Of a DNA stretch of 64,000 nt, positions 46,567-55,038 are shown piece after piece (position 1 is the stretch's first letter; every line of letters begins with the position of its first letter). Under the pieces are notes generated by a model. That model was not told the DNA's origin and ran no database searches. It saw only the letters and a program-made list of their open reading frames with translations. Source of the stretch: Coriobacteriia bacterium (GTDB taxonomy: Bacteria > Actinomycetota > Coriobacteriia > Anaerosomatales > Anaerosomataceae); the NCBI GenBank assembly GCA_030651765.1, contig JAUSBY010000012.1:118501-182500 (forward strand), written 5' to 3'. Position numbers and translations under genes: made by a program.

Positions 46567-46598
46567 GGCCCCGCACGCGTAAAGCGCCACGCGGGGCC
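46567..46598. terminator. GC-rich hairpin between yebC and ruvC
   Basis: GGCCCCGC and GCGGGGCC arms (8 bp) enclose 16 bases that can extend the stem. There is no T-run. It separates the pdxST-yebC unit from the LexA-controlled ruvCAB promoter. Confidence 0.55.
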
Positions 46599-46623
46599 CG
46601 TGTGCGGTTCGTCACCGCCCGCG

Positions 46624-47382
46624 CTACTCGTCGAGCGCCGCTGCGATCTCGTCGGTCAGCTCCATGGTGTGGTACACGGTCTGGATGTCGTCGAGCTCCT
46701 CGAGCCTGTCGACCAGGCGAAGCACCTTCTTGGCGTCCTCGACCGACACGGTCGTGGCGTTCACCGGCTCCATCACCAGTTCAGCGCCCTTGACGGGGAG
46801 ACCCGCCTCCTCGAGCGCCGCCTTCACCGCCATCATGTCGGACGGCGCGGTGTAGACCACGAATCCCTCGTCCAGGGTCTCCATGTCCTCCCCGCCTGCA
46901 TCAGCGACGAGCAGCATGATTTCGTCCTCGTCGGGCGCACCCGCACCGTCGATCGCGATCTCACCCTTGCGCTCGAACTGGAAGGCCACGGACCCTGTCG
47001 CGCCGAGGTTGCCGCCCGCCCGGGTGAATGCCACCCTCACGTCGGCAGCAGTGCGATTACGGTTGTCCGTGAGCGCCTCGAGATAGAGCGCGACGCCTGC
47101 CGGTCCGTACCCCTCGTAGACGATCTCCTCGTATGCCGCCTCATCCGCGCCGGCGCCGAACGCCTTCTTGATCGCGACGTCGATCTTGTCCTTCGGCAGA
47201 GAGTACGACTTCGCCTTGGCGATCGCCGCCGCGAGCGAGGCGTTATTCTCCGGGTTGGGGTCGCCACCCGACTTGGCCGCCACGGTGATGATGCGCGTCA
47301 GTTTCGAGAACAGCGCGCCGCGCTTGGCGTCGACCGCCGCTTTGCGATGCTTCGTGGTCGCCCACTTAGAGTGTCCGGACAT
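46624..47382 (-). CDS. yebC: YebC/PmpR family protein (TACO1-like)
   Basis: 252 residues, beginning MSGHSKWATTKHRKAAVDAKRG, invariant in the family. NPENNASLAAAIAKAKSYSLPKDKI and YEGYGPAGVALYLEALTDN identify it. YebC proteins were annotated as transcription regulators; more recent work assigns some to relieving ribosome stalling at proline-rich stretches. It lies between pdxT and ruvC, the usual yebC-ruvC neighbourhood. Confidence 0.95.
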   Translation of the reverse strand: MSGHSKWATTKHRKAAVDAKRGALFSKLTRIITVAAKSGGDPNPENNASLAAAIAKAKSYSLPKDKIDVAIKKAFGAGADEAAYEEIVYEGYGPAGVALYLEALTDNRNRTAADVRVAFTRAGGNLGATGSVAFQFERKGEIAIDGAGAPDEDEIMLLVADAGGEDMETLDEGFVVYTAPSDMMAVKAALEEAGLPVKGAELVMEPVNATTVSVEDAKKVLRLVDRLEELDDIQTVYHTMELTDEIAAALDE

Positions 47383-47396
47383 GTCGCGGTTCCCTT

Positions 47397-47975
47397 CTAA
47401 CGTGCGCCGACGACGCGGTCGAGGAAGTACCGGTGCACACGCGGGTCACCGGTCAGCTCGGGGTGGAAGGTGGTGGCCAGAAGATCGCCCTCGCGCGCCG
47501 CCACGATAAGGCCGCCATGACGCGCCAGCACCTCGGCATCCTCACTCACGGATTCGATGAGCGGCGCCCGGATGAAAACGCCACGAAACGGCTCGCCCAG
47601 GTGAGCGACATCGAGGTCGGCCTCGAACGAGTCCACCTGCCGGCCGTACGCGTTTCGGCGAACGACGCTGTGCATGAGGCCGAGCGGCTCCTGATCGCTG
47701 CTCGCATCCACGATATCGCTCGCGATGAGTATCGCGCCCGCACACGTGCCCCAGACGGCCATCCCGTCGGTGTGACGGGCACGGACAGCCTCGTAGAAGC
47801 CGTAGGTGCGCATGAGTTTGGCGATCGCAGTGGACTCGCCGCCCGGGATCACCAGGCCGTCCACATCGTCGAGCTGAGCGGGTAGCCGCACGGCCCGAAC
47901 CGAGGCGCCGAGCGCTTCGAAGGCGAGGATGTGCTCGCGAAACGCGCCCTGCAGCGCGAGGACGCCGACGCGCAC
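47397..47975 (-). CDS. pdxT: Glutaminase subunit of pyridoxal 5'-phosphate synthase
   Basis: 192 residues, class I amidotransferase. GLVIPGGESTAIAKLMRTYG, the nucleophile motif WGTCAGAILIA (Cys near residue 80) and the His-Glu pair in TTFHPELTGD are complete. It delivers ammonia from glutamine to PdxS. It starts three bases after pdxS, so the subunits are translated together. Its stop lies 14 bases before yebC. Confidence 0.96.
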   Translation of the reverse strand: MRVGVLALQGAFREHILAFEALGASVRAVRLPAQLDDVDGLVIPGGESTAIAKLMRTYGFYEAVRARHTDGMAVWGTCAGAILIASDIVDASSDQEPLGLMHSVVRRNAYGRQVDSFEADLDVAHLGEPFRGVFIRAPLIESVSEDAEVLARHGGLIVAAREGDLLATTFHPELTGDPRVHRYFLDRVVGAR

Positions 47976-47977
47976 GT

Positions 47978-48871
<894 letters not shown>

Positions 48872-48940
48872 GGGATCCGATCGCTCCTCGGGATAGCGGG
48901 GACGGCGGAGCCATTCGTCCGCCGAACCAGTGACCTAGAG

Positions 48941-48969
48941 ATTCTACCCGCGCCCGCGGGTACGGACAA
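48941..48969 (-). promoter_or_regulatory. Promoter of pdxST, with an inverted repeat in the spacer
   Basis: Minus-strand TTGTCC (48964-48969) and TAGAAT (48941-48946) are 17 bp apart, about 70 bases before the pdxS start. A 7-bp inverted repeat with a 4-bp centre (48945-48962) fills the spacer and touches the -10 box. Confidence 0.65.
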
Positions 48970-48984
48970 CCGGCACGGGCGTGT

Positions 48985-50028
48985 CTACTGCATGGTGATG
49001 TTGACGTCGGTGGCAACGACCTGGTACCAGGTGTTGCCCGGGCCCAGCTTGACCTGCGTGCCGTCGGCAGCTTTGAACACCGGGGGAGCGTCTTTCGTGG
49101 CCTCCCACGTACCATCGAAGCGCTGTCCGTCCCTGAACAGCGACATCCTGCCCGAACCGGCAAGCTCGATATCGTAGGTGGCCGATCCCACCTTGTCACG
49201 GCTCTGGGGGATGTAGCGGGCCCAGATGACCACGACGTTGCGCGCCGAGAGCTGCTTTCCCGCCAGTGCGTCGTTGTGAACGTTCCCGTTGTTCCAGCGC
49301 AGGTATGCACCTGAAGCCTCGTCAAAGCGCCACGTCACCCGGTTCGCCGTTGAGAACGGGATGTCTATCTCGGTCACCTGCTGCCCCTCGGTCACAGCAG
49401 GGAGGGAGCGGTCGAACGCCAGCGGCTTGGGGTCGGCGGTCAGCGACATGTTGCGGCGGCCTGCCTCGGCTCGCGCCTCCTCCAGGTGCAGGTAGAGGTT
49501 GTGCGGGGCGGACCGCTCACGGGAACGGTAGTAGGGCTTGCTCACGCCGGCGTCCTGGCTGAGGTTCTCGAGCTTGGCCCGGGCGACCGCGGAGTCCACC
49601 GAGTCGCTGCCTCCCGAGAAGACGAACAGGGCGCCGTACTGGGGCACGATCGTGATATCGGACAGTCGCGCGCTGCGCACCGGACCGATGGGATCGGGAC
49701 TCTGAGAGTGGAACATCGCGTTGAAGCGGGAGATGCCGCCCTCGGCGATCGTCTCGTACACCACGTCGGCCTGCTGCAGGCCCGACTGCGGACGCGCGGC
49801 GGGTGAGTTCTCTATCTTGACGGAGACCACGCGCCGAGCGATCGCCTCCCCTGACGGTGCATCCAGGCCCGTGAGTGGCCAGCGCAGCGGTTCCGCCGGC
49901 TTCGGCACGGTCCGCTCGGCCTCGGCTGAGGGCCAGCCGGGTACGACCTCGGCGGTGGTGGAGCAGCCCACCACGACTCCTACAAGGAGCATGGCGATGG
50001 CGGCGATAGCGGTGCGGACGTGGGTCAT
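48985..50028 (-). CDS. DUF3048 (YerB-like) lipoprotein
   Basis: 347 residues. The signal peptide ends in a lipobox (VGVVVGC, Cys near residue 22). The ectodomain has VSVKIENSPAARPQSGLQQADVVYE, GISRFNAMFHSQSPDPIGPVRSAR and YRSRERSAPHNLYLHLE, a recognisable DUF3048 signature, with YFR-rich C-terminal strands (YLRWNNGNVHNDALAGKQL). The biochemical role is unknown. A strong promoter precedes it. Confidence 0.88.
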   Translation of the reverse strand: MTHVRTAIAAIAMLLVGVVVGCSTTAEVVPGWPSAEAERTVPKPAEPLRWPLTGLDAPSGEAIARRVVSVKIENSPAARPQSGLQQADVVYETIAEGGISRFNAMFHSQSPDPIGPVRSARLSDITIVPQYGALFVFSGGSDSVDSAVARAKLENLSQDAGVSKPYYRSRERSAPHNLYLHLEEARAEAGRRNMSLTADPKPLAFDRSLPAVTEGQQVTEIDIPFSTANRVTWRFDEASGAYLRWNNGNVHNDALAGKQLSARNVVVIWARYIPQSRDKVGSATYDIELAGSGRMSLFRDGQRFDGTWEATKDAPPVFKAADGTQVKLGPGNTWYQVVATDVNITMQ

Positions 50029-50055
50029 TGGTGTGTCCTCCTTCGGTCCCCGACA

Positions 50056-50084
50056 AGGATAGGGACGGACGCCAGGGGGGTCAA
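50056..50084 (-). promoter_or_regulatory. Promoter of the DUF3048 lipoprotein gene
   Basis: Minus-strand TTGACC (50079-50084) and TATCCT (50056-50061) have the optimal 17-bp spacing, with AAGGAGG downstream before the ATG at 50028. Confidence 0.75.
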
Positions 50085-50134
50085 TGCGTGGGCGTGGACC
50101 GTCGACAAGCCGACAGGAACGTCCAAACAGCGGC

Positions 50135-50140
50135 TACAAT
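50135..50140 (+). promoter_or_regulatory. -10 element for the Cys-rich 70-residue protein gene
   Basis: TACAAT, with a GACA-containing -35-like CCGACA 19 bp upstream, lies about 27 bases before the GTG start. Confidence 0.5.
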
Positions 50141-50166
50141 AGGGGCGGACCGATACGGAGGCCCGC

Positions 50167-50379
50167 GTGACGTGCACGCTCCTACATGTGGTAGAGACGC
50201 AGGACCAGCGACCGTACGACGACCCTGATGTGAAGGATGTCGTCGGAGCGATGCCGCAGTTCTTCTGCGCCTACTGCAACCCGATCAAGCGGTTGCGGCC
50301 CGGAGAGGCGATGAAGTGCCTCACGCGCAACGAGCCGTGTTGGATGCCAGCCGACCGGATCTGCGCCGATCGGGCGTGA
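50167..50379 (+). CDS. Small cysteine-containing protein of unknown function
   Basis: 70 residues from a GTG with GGAGG five bases upstream, plus its own -10 box. Cysteines occur in FFCAYCNPIKR (a CxxC), MKCLTRNEPC and RICADRA, five in the C-terminal half, arranged like a metal or cluster site (CxxC-x14-C-x7-C). The N-terminal half is polar. No family recognised. It converges with lgt, and a shared hairpin covers both stop codons. A short, clearly expressed and probably metal-binding protein. Confidence 0.7.
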   Translation: MTCTLLHVVETQDQRPYDDPDVKDVVGAMPQFFCAYCNPIKRLRPGEAMKCLTRNEPCWMPADRICADRA

Positions 50380-50391
50380 GACCGCCCGATC
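50368..50391. terminator. Bidirectional hairpin spanning the convergent stop codons
   Basis: GATCGGGCG and its complement (9 bp) enclose a six-base loop. The stem covers the end of the small gene on plus and the end of lgt on minus. No T-run on either side. Confidence 0.6.
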
Positions 50392-51205
50392 AGGCGTCTG
50401 CATCCTCGGGCCGACCCTCGGCCCCCGCCCGCGTCGCGCGCCACACGAGCCATCCGCCGAGCACGACCATCGGCACACTCAGCAGCTGGCCCATGGTGAA
50501 CGAGCCGGCGACGAAGCCCAACTGCACGTCGGGCTCGCGGAACAACTCGGCGACGATGCGGAACACGCCGTAAAGCGCGAGCAGCGTCCCGATCATGAAG
50601 CCGTCACCGCGCTTCTTGCGCGAGAGCACGAAGAGCACGGCGAACAGCACCAGCCCCTCGAGTCCCGCCTCGTACAGCTGTGAGGGGTGCCTGGGCGCGC
50701 CCCCCGGAGCCGACGGGAAGACAACGCCCCACGGCGCATCGGTCACCCGTCCCCACAACTCGCCGTTGATGAAGTTGGCGACGCGGCCGAAGAAGAGCCC
50801 TGCGGGCGCGCCGACCGAGCCGAGGTCATAGAGGCGTAGAAGCGCGATGCCCTTGCGGCGCGCGATGAAGACTCCGGCCAGCATGATGCCCACCAGCCCG
50901 CCGTGAAACGACATGCCGCCGTCCCAGAACGCGAAGACCGAGGCGGGGTCGCGCCAGTAGCCTCCGACGCCGTAGAAGAGAACGTAGCCGAGACGCGCGC
51001 CAACCACGAGTCCGATCACGCCCGCCAGGACGGTGTCCAGCAGGTCGTCGTCGGTCAGCCCGACGTCCCATCGCCTGTTCAGGGAGCGGAACACGAGCGC
51101 GGCGACGACGAAGCCCGCGACGTAGGCCAGGCCGTACCACCGGACCTCGAACGGTCCGAGCGCGAAGGCCACAGGGTCGATGGCCGGAAACGCCAGCGCA
51201 GCCAT
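50390..51205 (-). CDS. lgt: Prolipoprotein diacylglyceryl transferase
   Basis: 271 residues from ATG 51205 (TGATG overlap with htpX; a GTG three bases earlier is possible). Seven helices. GGMSFHGGLVGIMLAG and FFGRVANFINGELWGRVTD carry the Lgt signature with the essential Arg, and HPSQLYEAGLEGLVLF follows. It attaches diacylglycerol to the cysteine of prolipoproteins, two of which (183- and 347-residue lipoproteins) lie in the window. Confidence 0.96.
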   Translation of the reverse strand: MAALAFPAIDPVAFALGPFEVRWYGLAYVAGFVVAALVFRSLNRRWDVGLTDDDLLDTVLAGVIGLVVGARLGYVLFYGVGGYWRDPASVFAFWDGGMSFHGGLVGIMLAGVFIARRKGIALLRLYDLGSVGAPAGLFFGRVANFINGELWGRVTDAPWGVVFPSAPGGAPRHPSQLYEAGLEGLVLFAVLFVLSRKKRGDGFMIGTLLALYGVFRIVAELFREPDVQLGFVAGSFTMGQLLSVPMVVLGGWLVWRATRAGAEGRPEDADA

Positions 51206-52092
51206 CACATGGCCTCGAGCAGGGCGACGCGCTCCTCGATGGGCGGATGCGTGTTGAACAGCGCGTTCATGCCGCTGCGCCGATGCTTCAGCGGGTTGGC
51301 GATGTACAGCGACTCGGTGGCCTTGTTCGCACTTCGCAACTCGTGTGGATCGGCGGAGATCTTTCGCAACGCGCCCGCAAGACCCGGCGGGTAGCGCGTC
51401 AGGAGTGCGGCGCTCGCATCGGCGAGGAACTCGCGCCTGCGCGAGATGGCCATCTGGATGAGCACCGCGACCACTGGCGCGAGCAGAGCAAGTACGATCG
51501 CCACCACCATCATGATCGCGCCGAACTGGCCATTCTCGCTGCTACGCCGCCTGCCGCCGCCCCACCAGAAGCTGCGCAGCATCCACTCGGAGACAAGCGT
51601 GACCGAACCAGCCAGCACGGCAGCGAGCGTCTGCACGAGCGTGTCGTAGTTCTTGATATGCGAGAGCTCGTGCGCGATCACGCCCTCGAGCTCTTGCCGA
51701 CTCATCATCTGGACGAGACCGGTGGTGACCGCCACCGCACCATGCTCGGGGTTGCGCCCTGTGGCGAACGCGTTGGGCGCGGGGTCGTCGATGACGTACG
51801 CCTTGGGCACCGGTAGACCGGCAGCGATCGCCAGCCCCTCGATCGTGTTGACAAGGTATGGCTCGATGTCCCGGTCGACCGGACGCGCCCGGCTGATCGA
51901 GAGTACGATCTTGTCCGAATACCAGTACGAGCCCCAGGCCATCACGAACGCCACAGCGAGCGCGGCGACCAGACCGAGGTAGCCCCATTCGGTAGCCTGG
52001 CCGAACACGTAGCCGATGAGCGCGACGAGGAGCACGAACACCACGATGAGTGCCGTGCTCCTCAGCTTGTTGGCGGTTATCTGATCGTACAC
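51205..52092 (-). CDS. htpX: HtpX-family membrane zinc metalloprotease (M48)
   Basis: 295 residues with two N-terminal helices (TALIVVFVLLVALIGYVFG and next) and the zinc site HELSHIKNYDT (HExxH near residue 145). NAFATGRNPEHGAVAVTTGLV and the later helix VLALLAPVVAVLIQMAISRRREFLADASAALLTR supply the third ligand. It degrades damaged membrane proteins. It is preceded by lemA, the usual lemA-htpX pair. Confidence 0.94.
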   Translation of the reverse strand: MYDQITANKLRSTALIVVFVLLVALIGYVFGQATEWGYLGLVAALAVAFVMAWGSYWYSDKIVLSISRARPVDRDIEPYLVNTIEGLAIAAGLPVPKAYVIDDPAPNAFATGRNPEHGAVAVTTGLVQMMSRQELEGVIAHELSHIKNYDTLVQTLAAVLAGSVTLVSEWMLRSFWWGGGRRRSSENGQFGAIMMVVAIVLALLAPVVAVLIQMAISRRREFLADASAALLTRYPPGLAGALRKISADPHELRSANKATESLYIANPLKHRRSGMNALFNTHPPIEERVALLEAM

Positions 52093-52096
52093 GGCG

Positions 52097-52660
52097 TCAG
52101 AACTGGACCTTGACCGGCTCGGCGGCAGCCTCTTCGATCTCGAAGTAGTCTCGCTGCGTGAATCCGAACATCCCCGCGAGGATGTTCGACGGGAACGTCT
52201 GGGTCGCCGTGTTGTAGCTCATGACCGAGTCGTTGTAGAACTGCCGCGCGTAGGCGATCTTCGATTCCGTACCCGAGAGCTCCTCCTGGAGCATCATGAA
52301 GTTCTGGTTCGCCTTGAGATCCGGGTATGCCTCGGCGACCGCGAACAGACTCTTCAGCGTCGAACTGAGCATATTCTCGGCCTCGCTGTGCTCGGCCACG
52401 GTCTCGGCGCCCATCGCCGCGGTGCGCGCGGCGGTGACGGCCTCAAACGCCTCGCGCTCGTGAGCGGCGTACGCCTTGACGGTCTCTACGAGGTTGGGGA
52501 TGAGGTCGTAGCGGCGACGGAGTTGCACGTCGATCTGCGACCATGCGTTGTCGACGCGGTTGCGGAGCGTGACCAGGCGGTTGTAGATGCCGATGACGGC
52601 GGCGGCTATCACCACTACCAGCAACCCGACCGCCCCTATGCAGGGAAGGATCCAGCCCAT
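52097..52660 (-). CDS. lemA: LemA family protein
   Basis: 187 residues. An N-terminal anchor ([50 protein letters not shown]) leads into the LemA helical bundle, with EEL-type [24 protein letters not shown] and [19 protein letters not shown] at the end. Its role is unknown but it is consistently paired with htpX. The ATG is preceded by GGAGGAACTCG-type sequence. Confidence 0.93.
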   Translation of the reverse strand: MGWILPCIGAVGLLVVVIAAAVIGIYNRLVTLRNRVDNAWSQIDVQLRRRYDLIPNLVETVKAYAAHEREAFEAVTAARTAAMGAETVAEHSEAENMLSSTLKSLFAVAEAYPDLKANQNFMMLQEELSGTESKIAYARQFYNDSVMSYNTATQTFPSNILAGMFGFTQRDYFEIEEAAAEPVKVQF

Positions 52661-52807
52661 CGAGTTCCTCCTTCGTGTGCCGTCGGCGTATGCCGACGTG
52701 TGCTCCTACCCAAGATACCCCAACGCGCGAGTTGCCTGCGCCCGTGCGCTACACTCGTTCGGACTGCGTGCGCCAGCTCCGTTTGATGTCGACCGCCGAA
52801 GGTGCGC

Positions 52808-53491
52808 ATGATCCCCATCCGAGACGAGAACCCGACCCGGCGCTTCCCATGGCTGACGATGCTGTTCATCGTCGTCAACGGAGCGGTCTTCGCGTACGAA
52901 CTGAGTCTGGGACCTGTCGCGCTCCAGGAGTTCTGGATGCGCTGGTCGGTCGTTCCCACGCGCCTCCTGGCCGATCCGTTCTCGCCTGCCGAGATGATCA
53001 CCCCGGTCACTGCCATGTTCATGCACGCCGGATGGGTCCACGTCATCGGCAACATGCTCTACCTGTGGATCTTCGGCAACAACATCGAGGACCGGTTCGG
53101 ACCGCTCGGCTTTGGCATGTTTTACCTGGTGTGCGGGCTGGCCGCCACCGCCGCACAGACCCTAGCCTCACCCGAATCGGCCCTGCCGATGCTCGGCGCG
53201 AGCGGCGCGGTGGCCGGTGTGCTCGGTGCCTATCTGTTGCTCTACCCCGGCGCCACCGTGATCACGGTCATCCCGATCTTCATCTTCATCGAGGTTGCGC
53301 GCATACCGGCGTTCCTGGTCATCGGATTCTGGTTCATCCTCCAGCTGGGTAGCGGCCTGGCCTCGCTCGGCACAACGACGGCAGAGGCCGGGGGCGTCGC
53401 GTGGTTTGCGCACATCGGCGGATTCGTGGCCGGACTCGCTCTCACGGCACCCGTGGCGATAGCGGGCCGGCGTCGAAGGATCCGCCGCTAG
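52808..53491 (+). CDS. Rhomboid-family intramembrane serine protease
   Basis: 227 residues with six helices. The catalytic Ser is in MLGASGAVAGVLGAYLLL (GxSG, near residue 135) and the catalytic His in HIGGFVAGL near the end. WVHVIGNMLYLWIFGNNIEDRFG is the family TM2 region (HxxxN). AAGGTG lies a few bases before the ATG. A GTG two codons earlier is possible. Divergent from lemA; the natural substrate is unknown. Confidence 0.9.
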   Translation: MIPIRDENPTRRFPWLTMLFIVVNGAVFAYELSLGPVALQEFWMRWSVVPTRLLADPFSPAEMITPVTAMFMHAGWVHVIGNMLYLWIFGNNIEDRFGPLGFGMFYLVCGLAATAAQTLASPESALPMLGASGAVAGVLGAYLLLYPGATVITVIPIFIFIEVARIPAFLVIGFWFILQLGSGLASLGTTTAEAGGVAWFAHIGGFVAGLALTAPVAIAGRRRRIRR

Positions 53492-53901
53492 GGACCCGGT
53501 TTCTCGATCTCGGCGAGCAGGTCCTCCACAGACTCGATCCCGGCAAGCTGCCGACGGAAATACTCGCAGTAGGGCTCGCCCGCACGCTCACGCAACATGC
53601 GTTGGTTCGCCTCGCTCGCCTCGGTCTCGCGATCCACTACCGAGCGGCCGTCGACACCATGACTCTCGACGGAGGCAACGGCGTCACGTCCATCGCCCCC
53701 GAGTTCCTCGGCATGACGGGCGAGTTCCATCGCGGCAAGCATGAGGTTCGGCACGTGGAGCGCGGCCCTCAGTGTCGAGCCGCAGTGAGGGCACTCGAAG
53801 ACGACCTCGACCGACTCGGGACCCCGGAACACCACCGCCGAGATGTCCTCGAGCCCGAGGTCGATACGCCCATCGTTCGGACATAGGAGCGTGAACTCCA
53901 C
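53488..53901 (-). CDS. Zinc-ribbon-like protein of unknown function
   Basis: 137 residues from GTG 53901 (GGAGG eight bases upstream). The N-terminus has paired cysteines (LLCPNDG near 7, FECPHCGSTL near 40) forming a probable zinc ribbon. A helical middle (LMLAAMELARHAEELGG) and C-terminal helix (LLRERAGEPYCEYFRRQLAGIESVEDLLAEI) follow. Divergently transcribed from azlC and converging with the rhomboid gene by four bases. No family assigned. Confidence 0.7.
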   Translation of the reverse strand: MEFTLLCPNDGRIDLGLEDISAVVFRGPESVEVVFECPHCGSTLRAALHVPNLMLAAMELARHAEELGGDGRDAVASVESHGVDGRSVVDRETEASEANQRMLRERAGEPYCEYFRRQLAGIESVEDLLAEIEKPGP

Positions 53902-53960
53902 GTCTCTCGCCTCCTCGACACCTGGTGCTATTGTACCCCGGATCGTCACGTCGGCTGTGC

Positions 53961-53966
53961 TAGTAT
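53961..53966 (+). promoter_or_regulatory. -10 element placing transcription start at the azlC start codon
   Basis: TAGTAT ends six bases before the azlC ATG (intervening CGCCGC), with no ribosome-binding site. This is the same geometry seen at tgt, consistent with a leaderless mRNA. Confidence 0.5.
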
Positions 53967-53972
53967 CGCCGC

Positions 53973-54680
53973 ATGCCGACGACCGAAAGTAAGCAAGCGC
54001 CGTGCCCGCCTCGTCGGGCACGCTTTGCGCGGGGCCTCAAGTTGGGGCTCCCGATCCTCCTCGGTTACATGCCTGTCGGTGCAGCATTCGGGATAGTCGC
54101 ACGGGACCTGGGCTTCACTCCCCTGCAGGCGGTGACGTGCTCGGCTACTGCGCTTGCCGGCGCCGGTCAGTTCATCGGCCTGGCCCTCATGAAGTCCGGC
54201 GCTACCGCGCTCACCGTCCTGGCGGCGACCAGTGTGGTGAACCTCCGGTACGTGCTGTTCGGCGCCGCCATGTCGCCTCAGGTGTCGCGCGTGCCGCTCG
54301 GGGGCCAGGCGATCCTGGCCTTCACACTCACGGACGAGACGTTCGCGGTGAACATCGACGACAACCGCCGCGGTAGCGCCGACGCATTCTCGATGGCCGG
54401 CGTGGGCGCCGTCGCCTGGGTCGGCTGGGTCTCCGGCACCGCACTCGGCGCGCTGACGGCCGGGCTGATCGGCGACCCGAGCGCCTGGGGCGTGCAGTTC
54501 GCGATGCCCGCGATGTTCTCGGCGCTGCTGGTGGCACAGGCCGAAGACCGCCGGCACGTCGTGATCGGAGCCGTGGCAGCTGCCCTCGCGATCCTGCTGA
54601 TGCTCACGCTACCCGCCGACTGGTACGTACTCGCCACGCCAGTGATCGCCGCCACGCTCGCGGCGGTGGTCTACCGGTGA
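53973..54680 (+). CDS. azlC: Branched-chain amino-acid exporter large subunit, AzlC family
   Basis: 235 residues. PILLGYMPVGAAFGIVARDLG and AGAGQFIGLALMKSGATAL are the AzlC signatures, followed by about six helices (NLRYVLFGAAM, VAWVGWVSGTALGALTAGL). The basic N-terminus (CPPRRARFARGLKLG) precedes TM1. With AzlD it exports branched-chain or related amino acids. It overlaps azlD by four bases. Confidence 0.94.
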   Translation: MPTTESKQAPCPPRRARFARGLKLGLPILLGYMPVGAAFGIVARDLGFTPLQAVTCSATALAGAGQFIGLALMKSGATALTVLAATSVVNLRYVLFGAAMSPQVSRVPLGGQAILAFTLTDETFAVNIDDNRRGSADAFSMAGVGAVAWVGWVSGTALGALTAGLIGDPSAWGVQFAMPAMFSALLVAQAEDRRHVVIGAVAAALAILLMLTLPADWYVLATPVIAATLAAVVYR

Positions 54681-55003
54681 GCGCGACCTACATCTGGACC
54701 GTCGTCATAGGGATGGCCGTCGCGAACTTCGCCATCCGCTTTCCGCCGATCGCCGTACTCTCCCGGGTGGCGTTGCCCGACTGGCTTCGACGGTGGCTGT
54801 CGTTCATCCCGGTCTCGGTCATGGCGACGCTCGTGATCGGCGCGGTCGCGCGACCGGACGGCGTGTGGCTCCCCCCGGCACACAACCCGTACCTGCTCGC
54901 CTCACTCGCCACCGGAGTCATCTACTGGCGATCTCGAAGCTTCGTCGGTGCGACCATCGCCGGCGTGCTGCTCTTTGTGGCGCTCCGCGCGGCGGTGGGC
55001 TAG
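54677..55003 (+). CDS. azlD: Branched-chain amino-acid exporter small subunit, AzlD family
   Basis: 108 residues with three to four short helices (VVIGMAVANFAIRFPPIAVL, LRRWLSFIPVSVMATLVIGAV, GATIAGVLLFVALRAAVG), the size and topology of AzlD. YLLASLATGVIYWRSRSF is typical. It is translationally coupled to azlC by the ATGA overlap. Confidence 0.92.
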   Translation: MSATYIWTVVIGMAVANFAIRFPPIAVLSRVALPDWLRRWLSFIPVSVMATLVIGAVARPDGVWLPPAHNPYLLASLATGVIYWRSRSFVGATIAGVLLFVALRAAVG

Positions 55004-55038
55004 ACTCGCGGGGCACACCACCGCTCACGGGAGGACCA

